A stretch of DNA of 64,000 nt, taken from assembly GCF_022678625.1 (NCBI RefSeq), contig NZ_JALBYQ010000003.1:186001-250000 (forward strand). The letters run 5' to 3'. The stretch comes from Aliiroseovarius subalbicans (GTDB taxonomy: Bacteria; Pseudomonadota; Alphaproteobacteria; Rhodobacterales; Rhodobacteraceae). The notes below the pieces were generated by a model. The model ran no database searches. It was not told where the DNA came from and saw nothing but the letters and a program-made list of their open reading frames with translations. Made by a program: the position numbers and the translations under genes. Shown here in pieces: positions 26,926 through 39,911 of the stretch; position 1 is the stretch's first letter, and each line of letters begins with the position of its first letter.

Positions 26926-28509
26926 TCAACCGACGAGCCACATTTTGGCAGGGGCGTAGTTGTTCATGATATCGAACCCCTTGGTATCGGCCCAACCAGC
27001 AACATCGTCCGTCGTCGCGTCGACGAAGTCGTTGAACATCGGGCAGATCAGACCACCCTCCTGGTTCAGGATCATGTTCAGGTCGGCATACATCCCCTGA
27101 CGCTTGGTATCGTCAAGTTCGCCACGGGCGGCGACCAGCAGCTGGTCGAACTGTTCGTTGAAGAACCGGGTGTCGTTCCAGTCCGCCGTCGACAGATAGG
27201 CGGTCGAGAACATGGCATCCTGGGTTGCACGGCCCGACCAGTAGCTGGTGCAGAAGGGCTGCTTGTTCCAGACTTCCGACCAGTAGCCATCGTTCGGCTC
27301 ACGCTTGATCTCAAGGTTGATGCCTGCCGCGCCAGCGGATTGCTGGAACAGGGCGGCCGCATCCGGTGCACCGGGGAACGAGTTGTCCGAGGTGCGCAGG
27401 AGGACCGAACCTTCGTGGCCCGAGGCCTTGAGGTGATGCGCCGCTTTCTCGGGATCATATTCGCGCTGCTCCATCTCCGAATAGAACGGATAGGAGGCGT
27501 TGATCGGCGTGTCATTCCCGACCGAGCCATAGCCGAACAGGATCTTGTCGACCATTTCCTGACGGTTGATGCCGTATTTCAGCGCCATCCGCAGGTCCTT
27601 GTTGTCAAACGGTGCGGTATTGGCGTGCATGATGAACACATAGTGGCCGGGGCCAGGGGTCGAGCGAACTTCGACACCACGGGCACGGGCCACCAGGCTT
27701 GCAACCTTCGGCGGCACGCGGTTGGCGATGTGCACCTGACCGGACTGAATCGCGGACATCCGCGCGGTGTCGTCGTTGATTGCCAGAAGCTCGACCGACT
27801 CGGCGTGACCCATCGTGTCCAGCCAGGCATGCGGGTTGCGTTCAAACACGGTGCGAACGCCGGCTTCGTGTTCCTTGATCATGTAAGGACCAGTGCCGAT
27901 CGCGGCGGTCGGATTATCCTTGCCGCCGTTGGGCTGGATCATCAGGTGATAATCGGACAGAAGATACGGCAGGTCGGCGTTTGCGGATTCCAGTTCAAGC
28001 ACAAAGCTGCCGTTATCGACGCGCATATCCTTGATGCCGCGCAGGATGCCCAGCGCACCGGACTTCGATTCCTCGCCCGCATGGCGCTCCATCGTGGCCA
28101 GCACGTCATCGGCGGTCAGCGGCTGACCGTTCGAGAAGCTGATGCCCTGACGGATCTTGAAGGTCCAGATCTTGGCGTCCGGCGAGGCCGAGAATTCCTC
28201 GGCAATGATGTTGTCCAGACCACCGGTTTCACCCAGCTCGACCAGCGGCTGGCCCCACATGCGGGTGATCGTGGTCATGGTGGTGTTGGTCGACAGCGCC
28301 GGGTCAAGGCTGTCGGTGGCCGAGCCACCGGATACGGCAATCTTGATCGTGCCGCCCTTAACCGGACCAGCGGCATGTGCCGCGGTCGACAGCAGGGTGC
28401 CAGCGGCAGCAGCTGACATGCCCAGGGCCGAGGCCCGGCCCAGGAAATCACGGCGGTTCAGTTTGCGCTGGATCACACGCTGCGACATATAGTCGAGTTC
28501 TTTTTTCAT
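26926..28509 (-). CDS. Oligopeptide-type ABC transporter, substrate-binding protein
   Basis: 527 aa, SBP family 5 (peptides, opines, nickel, oligosaccharides). A twin-arginine signal (KLNRRDFLGRASALGMSAAAA) is preceded by about 16 residues, so export is likely by Tat as a folded protein. The mature start GGTIKIAVSGGSATDSLDPALSTN is typical. The ATG at 28509 has a GGGAG site. The ligand cannot be told from sequence; the neighbouring CocE hydrolase and phosphodiesterase suggest something with an ester/amide bond and a phosphate-type bond. Confidence 0.92.
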   Translation of the reverse strand: MKKELDYMSQRVIQRKLNRRDFLGRASALGMSAAAAGTLLSTAAHAAGPVKGGTIKIAVSGGSATDSLDPALSTNTTMTTITRMWGQPLVELGETGGLDNIIAEEFSASPDAKIWTFKIRQGISFSNGQPLTADDVLATMERHAGEESKSGALGILRGIKDMRVDNGSFVLELESANADLPYLLSDYHLMIQPNGGKDNPTAAIGTGPYMIKEHEAGVRTVFERNPHAWLDTMGHAESVELLAINDDTARMSAIQSGQVHIANRVPPKVASLVARARGVEVRSTPGPGHYVFIMHANTAPFDNKDLRMALKYGINRQEMVDKILFGYGSVGNDTPINASYPFYSEMEQREYDPEKAAHHLKASGHEGSVLLRTSDNSFPGAPDAAALFQQSAGAAGINLEIKREPNDGYWSEVWNKQPFCTSYWSGRATQDAMFSTAYLSTADWNDTRFFNEQFDQLLVAARGELDDTKRQGMYADLNMILNQEGGLICPMFNDFVDATTDDVAGWADTKGFDIMNNYAPAKMWLVG

Positions 28510-28632
28510 GGATATCTCCCTGATATTTGGGCCATTCGCGGCCCTTGTTGTTTTTGTCCCCGACAAGACTTGCGCATATCCCGCCTTGTGGCAAGCATTC
28601 TGTCGCTATTCCCGTCCCGGAAACGCATGGCC

Positions 28633-30618
28633 TCACAGGCAATGACGTGGAATGCTCTCCTCTTCATCACGCGCATAGACAAGCTCGTCCCCGGCGAACG
28701 CTTCGATTCGCGCCGTCAGGTGAAAATGCGTCGCGTCCGACCACATCTGGGCAAAGGTTTCGGTCCGCACCGACCAGTCGCCGCGCTCCAGCGTCTGGGT
28801 CCAGTGGGTTTCGCCACGCGCCGACAGCGGATCGTCGGGGTGGATCGACCAGGCCTCGCGTGCGATGCCGCCTGTGGTCAAACCGTGCTCCAGATCCTCG
28901 GTTTCGCCGAAGTCGTCGGTGATGCGCAGCGTCGAGATGCCGGTGGCGTGGTCGGTCTCTGTGATCCGCGAATTGGTCGCCTCGCGCAGGCTGCGGATGC
29001 GCCAGGGCTCGGCGGCTTCGGGCGGCTCGAAGGTGCATTCATCACCCGTGGCAGTGTGCCGGACGGGCAGATCCAGGAACCCCCGCGTCAGGGTCAGTTG
29101 TGTCTTGCCAGGCGCGGGCCAGATCAGCGGCCAATAGGCGTTTGAGATCGACACCCGCAAATGGTGCCCCGCCGGAATGCGATAGGCGATCTGGTCCAGT
29201 GACAATGTCACGCCAAACTCCTTGCCGACGGGCACAGGTTTCGGCTTGGCCGACCCTTTGCGATGGGCCAGGTTCAACACGCCATAGGTGATCCGGGTTG
29301 ATGCTCCGTCCGGGTGCACGTGACACAGGCGCACGGCGATTTGGCCCTGCGGTTGATCGGACTGCAGCCGCAGACGGATCCGGGGCGCCCCGACGATATC
29401 CGTGTCATCGGGCATCGGCGCACTGTCGAAACAGACACTCAGCGCATCATCGTGACGCTGATCGCCCGGCATTTCCGGGCCAAGCCAGATGGCGCAATAC
29501 TCGCCCGCATCCGCGCCGGTATCTGCCGGAGAGGTGATCTGTTCCGACAGATCCGCCCCGCCATCGCCCAAGGTCCGGTCGCGCCCCAGGGGCAAGCGAA
29601 GCTCGGACACGTCGGCCTGATCTTTCGACATGGTAATCCAGCGCCCCGGACGTTCCTCGTACCACGCCGCCGGACGCACGCCGTCCATCAGGTAATAGCG
29701 CAGATCCGGGTCGTCCTCGACGCCGGTGTCGATGCCCTTGAGCCAGCGATCCCACCAGCGCAAAGCCTCTTGCAGAAAGCCGATACGCGGCTCTGGCACA
29801 GCGAAATGCGGGTATTTGTGCACCCAGGGCCCGATGATCCCCTTGGCGGGCGCAGACAGGTTTTCCACCAGCGCCGGCACCGCATTCTTGTAAGCATCAC
29901 CCCAGCCGCCCACAGCCAGCGTGGCTGCTTTGATAGCCGAATAATCCTCGCACACCGAACCGTGTTGCCAATAGGCGTCCCGCGCCTGGTGGCGCAGCCA
30001 GACGGACGGTAGGAAAGGCTCCGCCTCCAACCGTTCCAACCACATCTCGCGCCACTTGTCGCCGACCAGCGCCGGGTCGGGCGGGCGTGAGGAATAGCTC
30101 CACATCGTCGCGCCCCAGCCCAGGTTCTCGTTCAACAGGCAGCCGCCCTTGTAGTGGATGTCATCCGCGAACCGGTCCACGGTGGAACACAGCGTGATGA
30201 TTGCCTTCAACGGGTCCGGCTGAAGGGCTGCAACTTGCAAGCCGTTGAAGCCGCCCCAGCTGATCCCCATCATGCCCACGTTGCCATCGCACCAGGGCTG
30301 CGCGGCCAGCCAGTCGATGACCTCAAGCGCGTCGGCCTGTTCCTGTGGTGCGTATTCGTCCAGCATGAGGCCATCACTGTCGCCATTGCCGCGCATATCG
30401 ACACGAATACAGGCATACCCCCGCGCCGCGAAATAGGGATGCGTCAGCGCATCGCGCGCGCAGGTGCCGTCGCGTTTGCGGTACGGCAGGTATTCCAGGA
30501 TCGCAGGAACGGGATTGTCGGTCGCATCGGTCGGGCGCCAGATACGCGCCGACAGGCGGGTGCCGTCGGACAGGATGATGCCTTCGTCGGGCAGCTCGGT
30601 AATGTCATGCAAAGTCAT
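28633..30618 (-). CDS. CocE/NonD-family hydrolase (X-Pro dipeptidyl-peptidase S15 group)
   Basis: 661 aa serine hydrolase. The alpha/beta-hydrolase domain carries the nucleophile in GISWGG (Ser120), the oxyanion tyrosine region near EYLPYRKRDGT, and a likely catalytic His in GPWVHKYPH. A C-terminal galactose-binding-like (jelly-roll) domain follows, as in cocaine esterase. Members cleave esters, amides or N-terminal X-Pro dipeptides. No signal peptide, so it acts in the cytosol. It is the first gene of the operon, 123 nt before the binding-protein gene, and would process the imported substrate. Confidence 0.9.
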   Translation of the reverse strand: MTLHDITELPDEGIILSDGTRLSARIWRPTDATDNPVPAILEYLPYRKRDGTCARDALTHPYFAARGYACIRVDMRGNGDSDGLMLDEYAPQEQADALEVIDWLAAQPWCDGNVGMMGISWGGFNGLQVAALQPDPLKAIITLCSTVDRFADDIHYKGGCLLNENLGWGATMWSYSSRPPDPALVGDKWREMWLERLEAEPFLPSVWLRHQARDAYWQHGSVCEDYSAIKAATLAVGGWGDAYKNAVPALVENLSAPAKGIIGPWVHKYPHFAVPEPRIGFLQEALRWWDRWLKGIDTGVEDDPDLRYYLMDGVRPAAWYEERPGRWITMSKDQADVSELRLPLGRDRTLGDGGADLSEQITSPADTGADAGEYCAIWLGPEMPGDQRHDDALSVCFDSAPMPDDTDIVGAPRIRLRLQSDQPQGQIAVRLCHVHPDGASTRITYGVLNLAHRKGSAKPKPVPVGKEFGVTLSLDQIAYRIPAGHHLRVSISNAYWPLIWPAPGKTQLTLTRGFLDLPVRHTATGDECTFEPPEAAEPWRIRSLREATNSRITETDHATGISTLRITDDFGETEDLEHGLTTGGIAREAWSIHPDDPLSARGETHWTQTLERGDWSVRTETFAQMWSDATHFHLTARIEAFAGDELVYARDEEESIPRHCL

Positions 30619-30635
30619 ACGCCCATGGGCTGCCG

Positions 30636-30670
30636 AAAGGGGCGCGGCGTCAAGTGCGCAGCGCCCCTTT
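30636..30670 (-). terminator. Terminator after the TRAP operon
   Basis: GGGGCGC (30639-30645) pairs with GCGCCCC (30661-30667), with further pairs inside the loop. On the minus strand the stem is followed by TTT. It lies between the dctM stop and the start of the CocE gene. Confidence 0.65.
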
Positions 30671-30690
30671 TGCTGTTGTTTTTCGCCGGA

Positions 30691-33345
30691 TCAGAAGTTC
30701 AGCGAGATATCGCGGTGATACGAGTTGCACGACGCCATCGCCAGCGCCTGTTCACGGGTGAAGCGTGGCTGAACTCGGATACCCAGCGTTTCCTTGATCC
30801 CGTCAAGATAGGCGGTCAGACCCGGTCGCAGCGTGGCGTCCGCCTCAACGCGCCAGATCTGTTGCGCCTCGAACTCGGCCACGGCTGCGTCGTACTGCTC
30901 CAGTGCAGCGTCGCGGTCCGGGGTCTTGTTCTTCAGCGCCTTGCGGGCCTTGGACAGAAGCGATTTCACATCATCCGCGCCATCGACTTTGCCGAACAAC
31001 TTGGCCAGATCATTCACCGGGCCTTCGGTCTCAGCCTCGGGCAGGGTCTCGATCGTTGCGCGCATGTCGCGCAAGGGCGTCTCAAGCGCGGCAAACTCCG
31101 CGTTCGCATCCAGCACCGCCAACACCTCGGCCGGGTCTTCCCAGGCCTGATCGGCAGCCCTGCGGTATTGCGCACGCGCCGTGTTCTCGGCCTTTGTCAG
31201 TTCGGCAAAGGTATTGTGCACCTCTTCCCAGGTATCGGGAACCTGTGCGTGCAGATGCTCGATCTCGGCTTCAAGCACGGCGATCTCGGCCTCAAGGGCT
31301 GCACGCTCCTCGGCCTGAGCTTCGTCACGCATCCGACCGGCAAGGGTCTTCATCTCCTTCACCTCAGCCTCGATCGCGCGGATCTGCTTTTCGATCCGAC
31401 GCACCACGGTCAACTGCGGCCGATACAGGCCTGCGGCCTCTTCAACCTGACCGGCGGCGACAAAGGCGGCGTCCAGCTGGGCAACGGCCTTGTCGGCGGC
31501 GTCCAGGCCGCCTGTCAGATCCTTGACCAGATCCTTGGGCAGAACCGACAGGTTCAAGCCACGCGCGGCCGCGATAGCGTCGGTCGTCACGCTTGATTGC
31601 GACAGTTGCTGTCCAACGTAATCCTCAAGGCACAATTGCAGCTTGGGATTGCGCGGCGGCGGGCTGCTTTCCGACAGGAAACTCACGCGGTTGGGCAGAT
31701 AGTTCACCAGCGGCGGATACAGCCCCACGATGGACAGCGCGATCAACTGCAGCGTGATGAAGGCGATGACGCCTTTGTACATCTGCACCGTTTTCACCAC
31801 CGCTGGCGCCACGCCGCGCAGATAGAACAGCGCAAAGCCAAAGGGCGGCGTCAGGAACGAGGTCTGGATGTTCAGACCGATCATCACACCCAGCCACACG
31901 GCGGTGATATTCGCCTGCGGGTCGGCCAGAAGGATCGGCGCCACGATCGGCACCACGACCACCGCGATCTCGATGAAATCCAGGAAGAAGCCCAGGACGA
32001 AGATCACCAGCATCACGATGATGAACTGGGTCCAGAACCCGCCGGGCAGTGAGTTCAGGAAATCGCGCACCAGCTCTTCGCCGCCAAAGGCGCGGAAGGC
32101 GGCGGTCAGCATAGCGGCGCCCAGCAGGATGATGAACACAAGCGCCGTGGTCTTGGCGGTCTCCAACATCACACCCTGAAGCGTTTCTTCCAGCTTGAAC
32201 ACCCGAACACCGGACCAGATCAGCGAAACCATGAACATCAGGGTCGCGATCGCACCTAGGGCAATTCCAAGCCGGTCCGCCCCCGTATTCATTGCCTTCA
32301 CGTTCATTTCGAAATTGGCCAGCACAAAGGCAATCATAACCAGCGCGACGATCGCCAGAAGTGCCGGATAGTACAGAGACTTGCCAGGTTTCGGCAGGCG
32401 ATATCCGGCCATGATCATGGCCCCTGCCGCGCCGATCGCACCGGCCTGGTTCACCGTGGCAACGCCCGAAATGATCGAACCCAGAACCAGGAAAATCAGG
32501 GCCAGCGGCGGCACCAGGGTGATCAGAACGGTTTTGAGGAACTTGCTGTCATACTTGCCATCATATCCCACCGCCGGGGCCTGTTTCGGCCGCAGAATGG
32601 CAAAGACGAGGATATAGACCATGTAGAGCCCGACCAACACCATGCCGGGGATGAACGCGCCCAGGAACATCTCGCCCGCCGAGGTCGAGGCGACGTCGAA
32701 GGTCGACGGCATCGAAAGTTCTCCGGTTGCCTCCTTGTGGAGCAGTTTGCGTGCTGTCGACGCCTGGTCCACCGCGCTGGCCAACTGGTCAGCTAGGATG
32801 ATCAACACGATCGAGGGCGGAATGATCTGCCCCAGCGTGCCGGACGCGGCAATCGTGCCAGTCGCCAGCGACGGCGAATAATTGTTGCGCAGCATCGCGG
32901 GCAGCGAAATCAGGCCCATCGCGACCACGGTGGCCCCGACGATCCCGGTCGTGGCAGCCAGAAGAGCACCAACGAAGACAACCGAAATGCCAAGGCCCCC
33001 CGGCACCGGGCCGAACAACTGCGCCATGGTGACCAGAAGGTCCTCGGCGATCTTCGAGCGTTGCAGCATGATGCCCATGAAGATGAACAGAGGGATAGCG
33101 ATGAGCGTATCTCGCTCAACCTCCCAAAACACGCCACGCAGGTTCGTCACCCCCGCCGACAACCATTGCTGTGGCCCGCCAGAGTGGAAGAATGCGTCGG
33201 TCGACCCGGTAAAGATGTATCCGGTGGCAGCGGCCGCGCTGATCGTGATGATTGCAGCGCCCGGCAGCGCGAAAGCAACCGGAAAGCCGGAGCCCAGCGC
33301 CATGGCCATGATCAGGATGAGAAGGGCGAGGAAATAGAGTTCCAT
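30691..33345 (-). CDS. TRAP transporter large permease (DctM/FcbT3 type) with long C-terminal extension
   Basis: 884 aa, about twice the usual DctM length. Residues 1 to about 546 are the membrane part, with family stretches such as ERDTLIAIPLFIFMGIML, GIVGATVVAMGLISLPAML and the TPPFGFALFYLRGVAP block near the end. From about residue 547 on (coded by 30691-31707) the chain is soluble, charged and helical, with a strong coiled-coil stretch around residues 645-700. No known domain is recognised there. The permease exchanges a carboxylate, delivered by the binding protein, for Na+. It lies 13 nt after the dctQ gene. Confidence 0.9.
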   Translation of the reverse strand: MELYFLALLILIMAMALGSGFPVAFALPGAAIITISAAAATGYIFTGSTDAFFHSGGPQQWLSAGVTNLRGVFWEVERDTLIAIPLFIFMGIMLQRSKIAEDLLVTMAQLFGPVPGGLGISVVFVGALLAATTGIVGATVVAMGLISLPAMLRNNYSPSLATGTIAASGTLGQIIPPSIVLIILADQLASAVDQASTARKLLHKEATGELSMPSTFDVASTSAGEMFLGAFIPGMVLVGLYMVYILVFAILRPKQAPAVGYDGKYDSKFLKTVLITLVPPLALIFLVLGSIISGVATVNQAGAIGAAGAMIMAGYRLPKPGKSLYYPALLAIVALVMIAFVLANFEMNVKAMNTGADRLGIALGAIATLMFMVSLIWSGVRVFKLEETLQGVMLETAKTTALVFIILLGAAMLTAAFRAFGGEELVRDFLNSLPGGFWTQFIIVMLVIFVLGFFLDFIEIAVVVVPIVAPILLADPQANITAVWLGVMIGLNIQTSFLTPPFGFALFYLRGVAPAVVKTVQMYKGVIAFITLQLIALSIVGLYPPLVNYLPNRVSFLSESSPPPRNPKLQLCLEDYVGQQLSQSSVTTDAIAAARGLNLSVLPKDLVKDLTGGLDAADKAVAQLDAAFVAAGQVEEAAGLYRPQLTVVRRIEKQIRAIEAEVKEMKTLAGRMRDEAQAEERAALEAEIAVLEAEIEHLHAQVPDTWEEVHNTFAELTKAENTARAQYRRAADQAWEDPAEVLAVLDANAEFAALETPLRDMRATIETLPEAETEGPVNDLAKLFGKVDGADDVKSLLSKARKALKNKTPDRDAALEQYDAAVAEFEAQQIWRVEADATLRPGLTAYLDGIKETLGIRVQPRFTREQALAMASCNSYHRDISLNF

Positions 33346-33358
33346 ATCTGTGTCCTAC

Positions 33359-34351
33359 TCAGTGCGCCGCTGGGGCGATTTCGCGGTGACCGGGTTCTTC
33401 CCGTTTGTCCGCAACCGCGTCGAAGAAATAGCTGACGAACTGGATCAGCATGGTGATGGCAAACAGCCCCAGGAAGGCGGCCATCTGGTATTTGATGAAC
33501 ATGCCCACGGTGCCGGTCTGCGACACTTCGAAATTGGCAATCGGGCTGTTGATGATCGACCGCGATCCGTTGAAGCCGATGCCGATGATGACCCAGCAGG
33601 TGGTCATGCCCAACAGGATCGACCCCACCGCGTTCACGAACCCGCGCGTCGACCGCCCGAACCCGGCATAAAGCACATCAACGCGTACATGGCCTTCCTC
33701 AAACAAGGTATAGGCCGAGGCGAACAGGAATAGCGCGGCGTACCAATACCGCACCAGATCGCCCATCAGCGCCTGCTCATAACTGAAGACAAAGCGCGAG
33801 ATGACGATCAGAAGCTCGGCCACCACGACCATCAGCGCGAGCCAGGTGAAGCCCAGCGTGCGGGTGAAAAACGCGATGACAAAGCCCAAGATGATCAGCG
33901 GCATGTGAATATACGGCCCGACCCAACGCGCCTTGGCAAAGATGCGCGCCGCGTCCTCGGACATGAAAAACAGAAACAAGCCTTCGACCCGCATGAATGC
34001 GATCGTGGCGTCCACGATGCCGACCAGAAGGACCGACCAGAACAAGCCACGGATCAGGTAGACATTGAAGCGGTGTATCAGATGCGCGTCCCAGCGAAGC
34101 GCGGTGGTGCCCGACCTCAGAACGTAGCTCGCTGCGGCGACCAACGCGGCAACATAGATTGCAACCTGAAGCCAGGTGCCTCCGGTCGCGCCTCCACTAA
34201 ACAGCGTGTGCAGGCCCGGTAAGCCGACACCAACCACCAGAATGTTGTTGATCATAAAGGCGAACAGGACCGCCAACATGCCCCAACCGAACAGGCGGGT
34301 GACGGTGGCGGGTGCGCCGGTGCGCGGAATGTCGGTGGACGTGCTGGCCAT
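33359..34351 (-). CDS. TRAP transporter small permease (DctQ/FcbT2 type)
   Basis: 330 aa, longer than the usual 160-220 aa of DctQ. There are several extra helices in the N-terminal half, then the DctQ core with RYWYAALFLFASAYTLFEEGHVRVDVLYAGF and GSRSIINSPIANFEVS. This long form goes with the mannitol/chloroaromatic (FcbT) group of TRAP systems. It pairs with the large permease downstream and is separated from the binding-protein gene by a hairpin. Confidence 0.88.
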   Translation of the reverse strand: MASTSTDIPRTGAPATVTRLFGWGMLAVLFAFMINNILVVGVGLPGLHTLFSGGATGGTWLQVAIYVAALVAAASYVLRSGTTALRWDAHLIHRFNVYLIRGLFWSVLLVGIVDATIAFMRVEGLFLFFMSEDAARIFAKARWVGPYIHMPLIILGFVIAFFTRTLGFTWLALMVVVAELLIVISRFVFSYEQALMGDLVRYWYAALFLFASAYTLFEEGHVRVDVLYAGFGRSTRGFVNAVGSILLGMTTCWVIIGIGFNGSRSIINSPIANFEVSQTGTVGMFIKYQMAAFLGLFAITMLIQFVSYFFDAVADKREEPGHREIAPAAH

Positions 34352-34401
34352 GTGTGCCCCTCAGCTGGCAGCGCGCAACAGGTGCTGGACCTGTTCGCTG
34401 G

Positions 34402-34429
34402 TAAAAGAGCGGGACCGAAGCCCCGCTCT
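34402..34429 (-). terminator. Intra-operon hairpin between the TRAP binding-protein gene and dctQ
   Basis: A perfect 8-bp stem (AGAGCGGG at 34406-34413 with CCCGCTCT at 34422-34429), followed on the minus strand by TTTT. It sits after the binding-protein stop and before dctQ, so it should end part of the transcripts and stabilise the 3' end of the abundant binding-protein mRNA. Confidence 0.75.
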
Positions 34430-34454
34430 GATATTTTTCCTAAACCAAAACGGC

Positions 34455-35540
34455 TTACAGCAGGCCGCGAACCCGGTTCCGCTGGTTCACAAAGGTGCCT
34501 TCGAACAACGCCATTGCCTTGCCGATTTCGACCAGGTTGGTCTGGAAGTGGTCGTCGATCTCGGCTGCCAGCGCCGAGTGGTCACGGGTTTCCGCAAACA
34601 CTTCGGTGGCGGCTTCGCCGAACGCATCCCAGATGTCATCGTTGAACGCGCGCACTTCGACGCCCTGTTCATCGATCAGCTTGTTCAGGTACTCGCCGTT
34701 CAGAGCCATCGACTCTTCGTACTGGGCCGCGTGCTCTTCGTGCGACGCTGCGGTGATCACCGCCTGCTCCCACTCGGTCAGGCTGTCCCACCAGGCTTTG
34801 TTCATGCCCAGGGCCAGGCCGCCGCCCGGCTCGTGCATACCACCGGTATAGTAGTACTTGGCCGCTTCATAGAACTTCATGAAGTAGTCATTGTAGGGAC
34901 CAACCCACTCGGTCGCGTCGATCGCGCCCGACACCAGGTTTTCATAGATCTGGCCACCCGGAAGCGACACGGTCGAAACGCCCAGCTTGGACATCACGTT
35001 GCCGCCCAGTCCCGGGATACGCATCTTCAGACCCTTGAAGTCGTCCGGCGATTCAACTTCCTTGTTGAACCAACCGCCAGCCTGGGTGCCGGTGGCGCCA
35101 CAGGGAAGGGCTTTCAGGCCGAACTCGCCCGACAGCTTGTCCCACATTTGCTGGCCGCCCTTGAATTTGATCCAGGCGTTCCATTCCGTGGTGGTCATGC
35201 CGAACGGCACGGCAGTGAAATAGGCGAACCCCGGGTGCTTGCCGACCCAGTAGTAGTCAGCGGCGATATAGGCTTGCGAGTTGCCAGAAGCGACCTCGTC
35301 AAACGAATCGAATGCGCCAACGCGTTCGCCGGCTGCGAAATACTCAACGTTCAGCGCACCGTCCGACAGCTGCGCGATACGCGCGGCCAGGCGTTGAGCC
35401 GAGGTACCCAGACCCGGGAAGTCCCGCGGCCAGGTCGACACGATGGTCATGGTCTTACCGCTTTGGGCCAGCGCGGGCGTGGCCAGCGCGGTTGCACCGG
35501 CACCAAGCGCGGCGCCTTTCAGGAATTTACGACGTTCCAT
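34455..35540 (-). CDS. TRAP transporter substrate-binding protein (TakP/FcbT1 type)
   Basis: Periplasmic binding protein, 361 aa, with a Tat-type signal (MERRKFLKGAALGAGATALA). Conserved blocks of the 2-oxoacid-binding TakP group are seen: WPRDFPGLGTSAQRLA, YYWVGKHPGFAYFTAVPFG, GATGTQAGGWFNKEV and GAIDATEWVGPYND. The likely ligand is a 2-oxo- or hydroxy-carboxylate, but this is inference from family. The ATG at 35540 has GGAGGAG upstream. First gene of the TRAP operon. Confidence 0.9.
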   Translation of the reverse strand: MERRKFLKGAALGAGATALATPALAQSGKTMTIVSTWPRDFPGLGTSAQRLAARIAQLSDGALNVEYFAAGERVGAFDSFDEVASGNSQAYIAADYYWVGKHPGFAYFTAVPFGMTTTEWNAWIKFKGGQQMWDKLSGEFGLKALPCGATGTQAGGWFNKEVESPDDFKGLKMRIPGLGGNVMSKLGVSTVSLPGGQIYENLVSGAIDATEWVGPYNDYFMKFYEAAKYYYTGGMHEPGGGLALGMNKAWWDSLTEWEQAVITAASHEEHAAQYEESMALNGEYLNKLIDEQGVEVRAFNDDIWDAFGEAATEVFAETRDHSALAAEIDDHFQTNLVEIGKAMALFEGTFVNQRNRVRGLL

Positions 35541-35772
35541 CTGAATTCTTCTCCTCCGAGTTTCAGTTTTCTTTTTGTCAGGTGGCGTGAAGCCGGATCC
35601 CCGGACACGCTGCCTCGTCAATTACTACGGATGTAGAGCCGGAATTCAAATGTATTTTTTGGCAAGTGGTAAGTTTTGTTTACCAGTTGGCTGCGGACCG
35701 CGTGTTAAATACCCTTGAAGAGGCCACAATTCTGCCGGTCGGTAAGCAAGTCGGACGCTTAGCTTTCAGGCC

Positions 35773-39177
<3,405 letters not shown>

Positions 39178-39326
39178 GTCGCACTCCACATGTAATTTCA
39201 GCATTAACGCAATATGTTACTTACTTTTCGACGCGCTTCACGGAGACGTGAATGATCCATGCGTGATCCCCCCCCGTAACACCATCATTGCCAATGACGG
39301 CACTGACACAGACCGGGAGATATCAA

Positions 39327-39809
39327 ATGATCCGCAGAACTTTCCTCGCCCTCGCCGCCTCCACCGCTTTCGCCGTGCCGGCGTTTGCCGATGGGCACTC
39401 GAAAGACATCGTCGACACCGCAGTCGGCGCAGGCGCCTTCACCACCTTGGTTGCCGCCGTTCAGGCCGCAGGCCTTGTGGACACTCTGAAAGGCGACGGT
39501 CCGTTCACCGTCTTCGCCCCCACCGATGACGCGTTTGCCGCGTTGCCCGCCGGCACCGTCGAAGACCTGCTGAAGCCCGAAAACAAAGACACGCTCACCG
39601 CGATCCTGACCTACCACGTCGTTGCCGGCAAGGTCATGTCGGGTGACCTGAGCAACGGCATGAAAGCCGCAACTGTTCAGGGTGGCGAGGTCACGATCAT
39701 GACCGAAGGCGGTGTGATGGTCGACGGCGCCAACGTCGTGACCGCCGACATCGAAGCATCGAACGGCGTGATCCACGTCATCGACGCGGTGATCATGCCG
39801 ACGATGTAA
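39327..39809 (+). CDS. Secreted fasciclin (FAS1) domain protein
   Basis: 160 aa with a signal peptide ([22 protein letters not shown]) and one FAS1 domain. The H1 block [20 protein letters not shown], the YHVV motif and the H2 block [13 protein letters not shown] are clear. Such proteins mediate adhesion or envelope interactions in bacteria; the exact role is unknown. Monocistronic with its own terminator. Confidence 0.93.
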   Translation: MIRRTFLALAASTAFAVPAFADGHSKDIVDTAVGAGAFTTLVAAVQAAGLVDTLKGDGPFTVFAPTDDAFAALPAGTVEDLLKPENKDTLTAILTYHVVAGKVMSGDLSNGMKAATVQGGEVTIMTEGGVMVDGANVVTADIEASNGVIHVIDAVIMPTM

Positions 39810-39853
39810 GTCCCCCAAAGATCGGGGTAGCCTCCTCTCTGCCCCGGTCACAC

Positions 39854-39892
39854 GATGGCCGTGCCGTTTTCGGCGCGGCCATCTCGGTTTTC
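39854..39892 (+). terminator. Terminator after the fasciclin gene
   Basis: A 13-bp stem (GATGGCCGTGCCG with CGGCGCGGCCATC, one wobble) with a TTTT loop, followed by a T-rich tail, 45 nt past the stop. Confidence 0.8.
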
Positions 39893-39911
39893 ACCTATCG
39901 GGACGGTTAAC

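Noticed and set aside
26752-28416. 554-codon plus-strand frame across the ABC binding-protein gene
   Set aside because: It is antisense to a well-supported binding protein and has no ribosome site or known motif.
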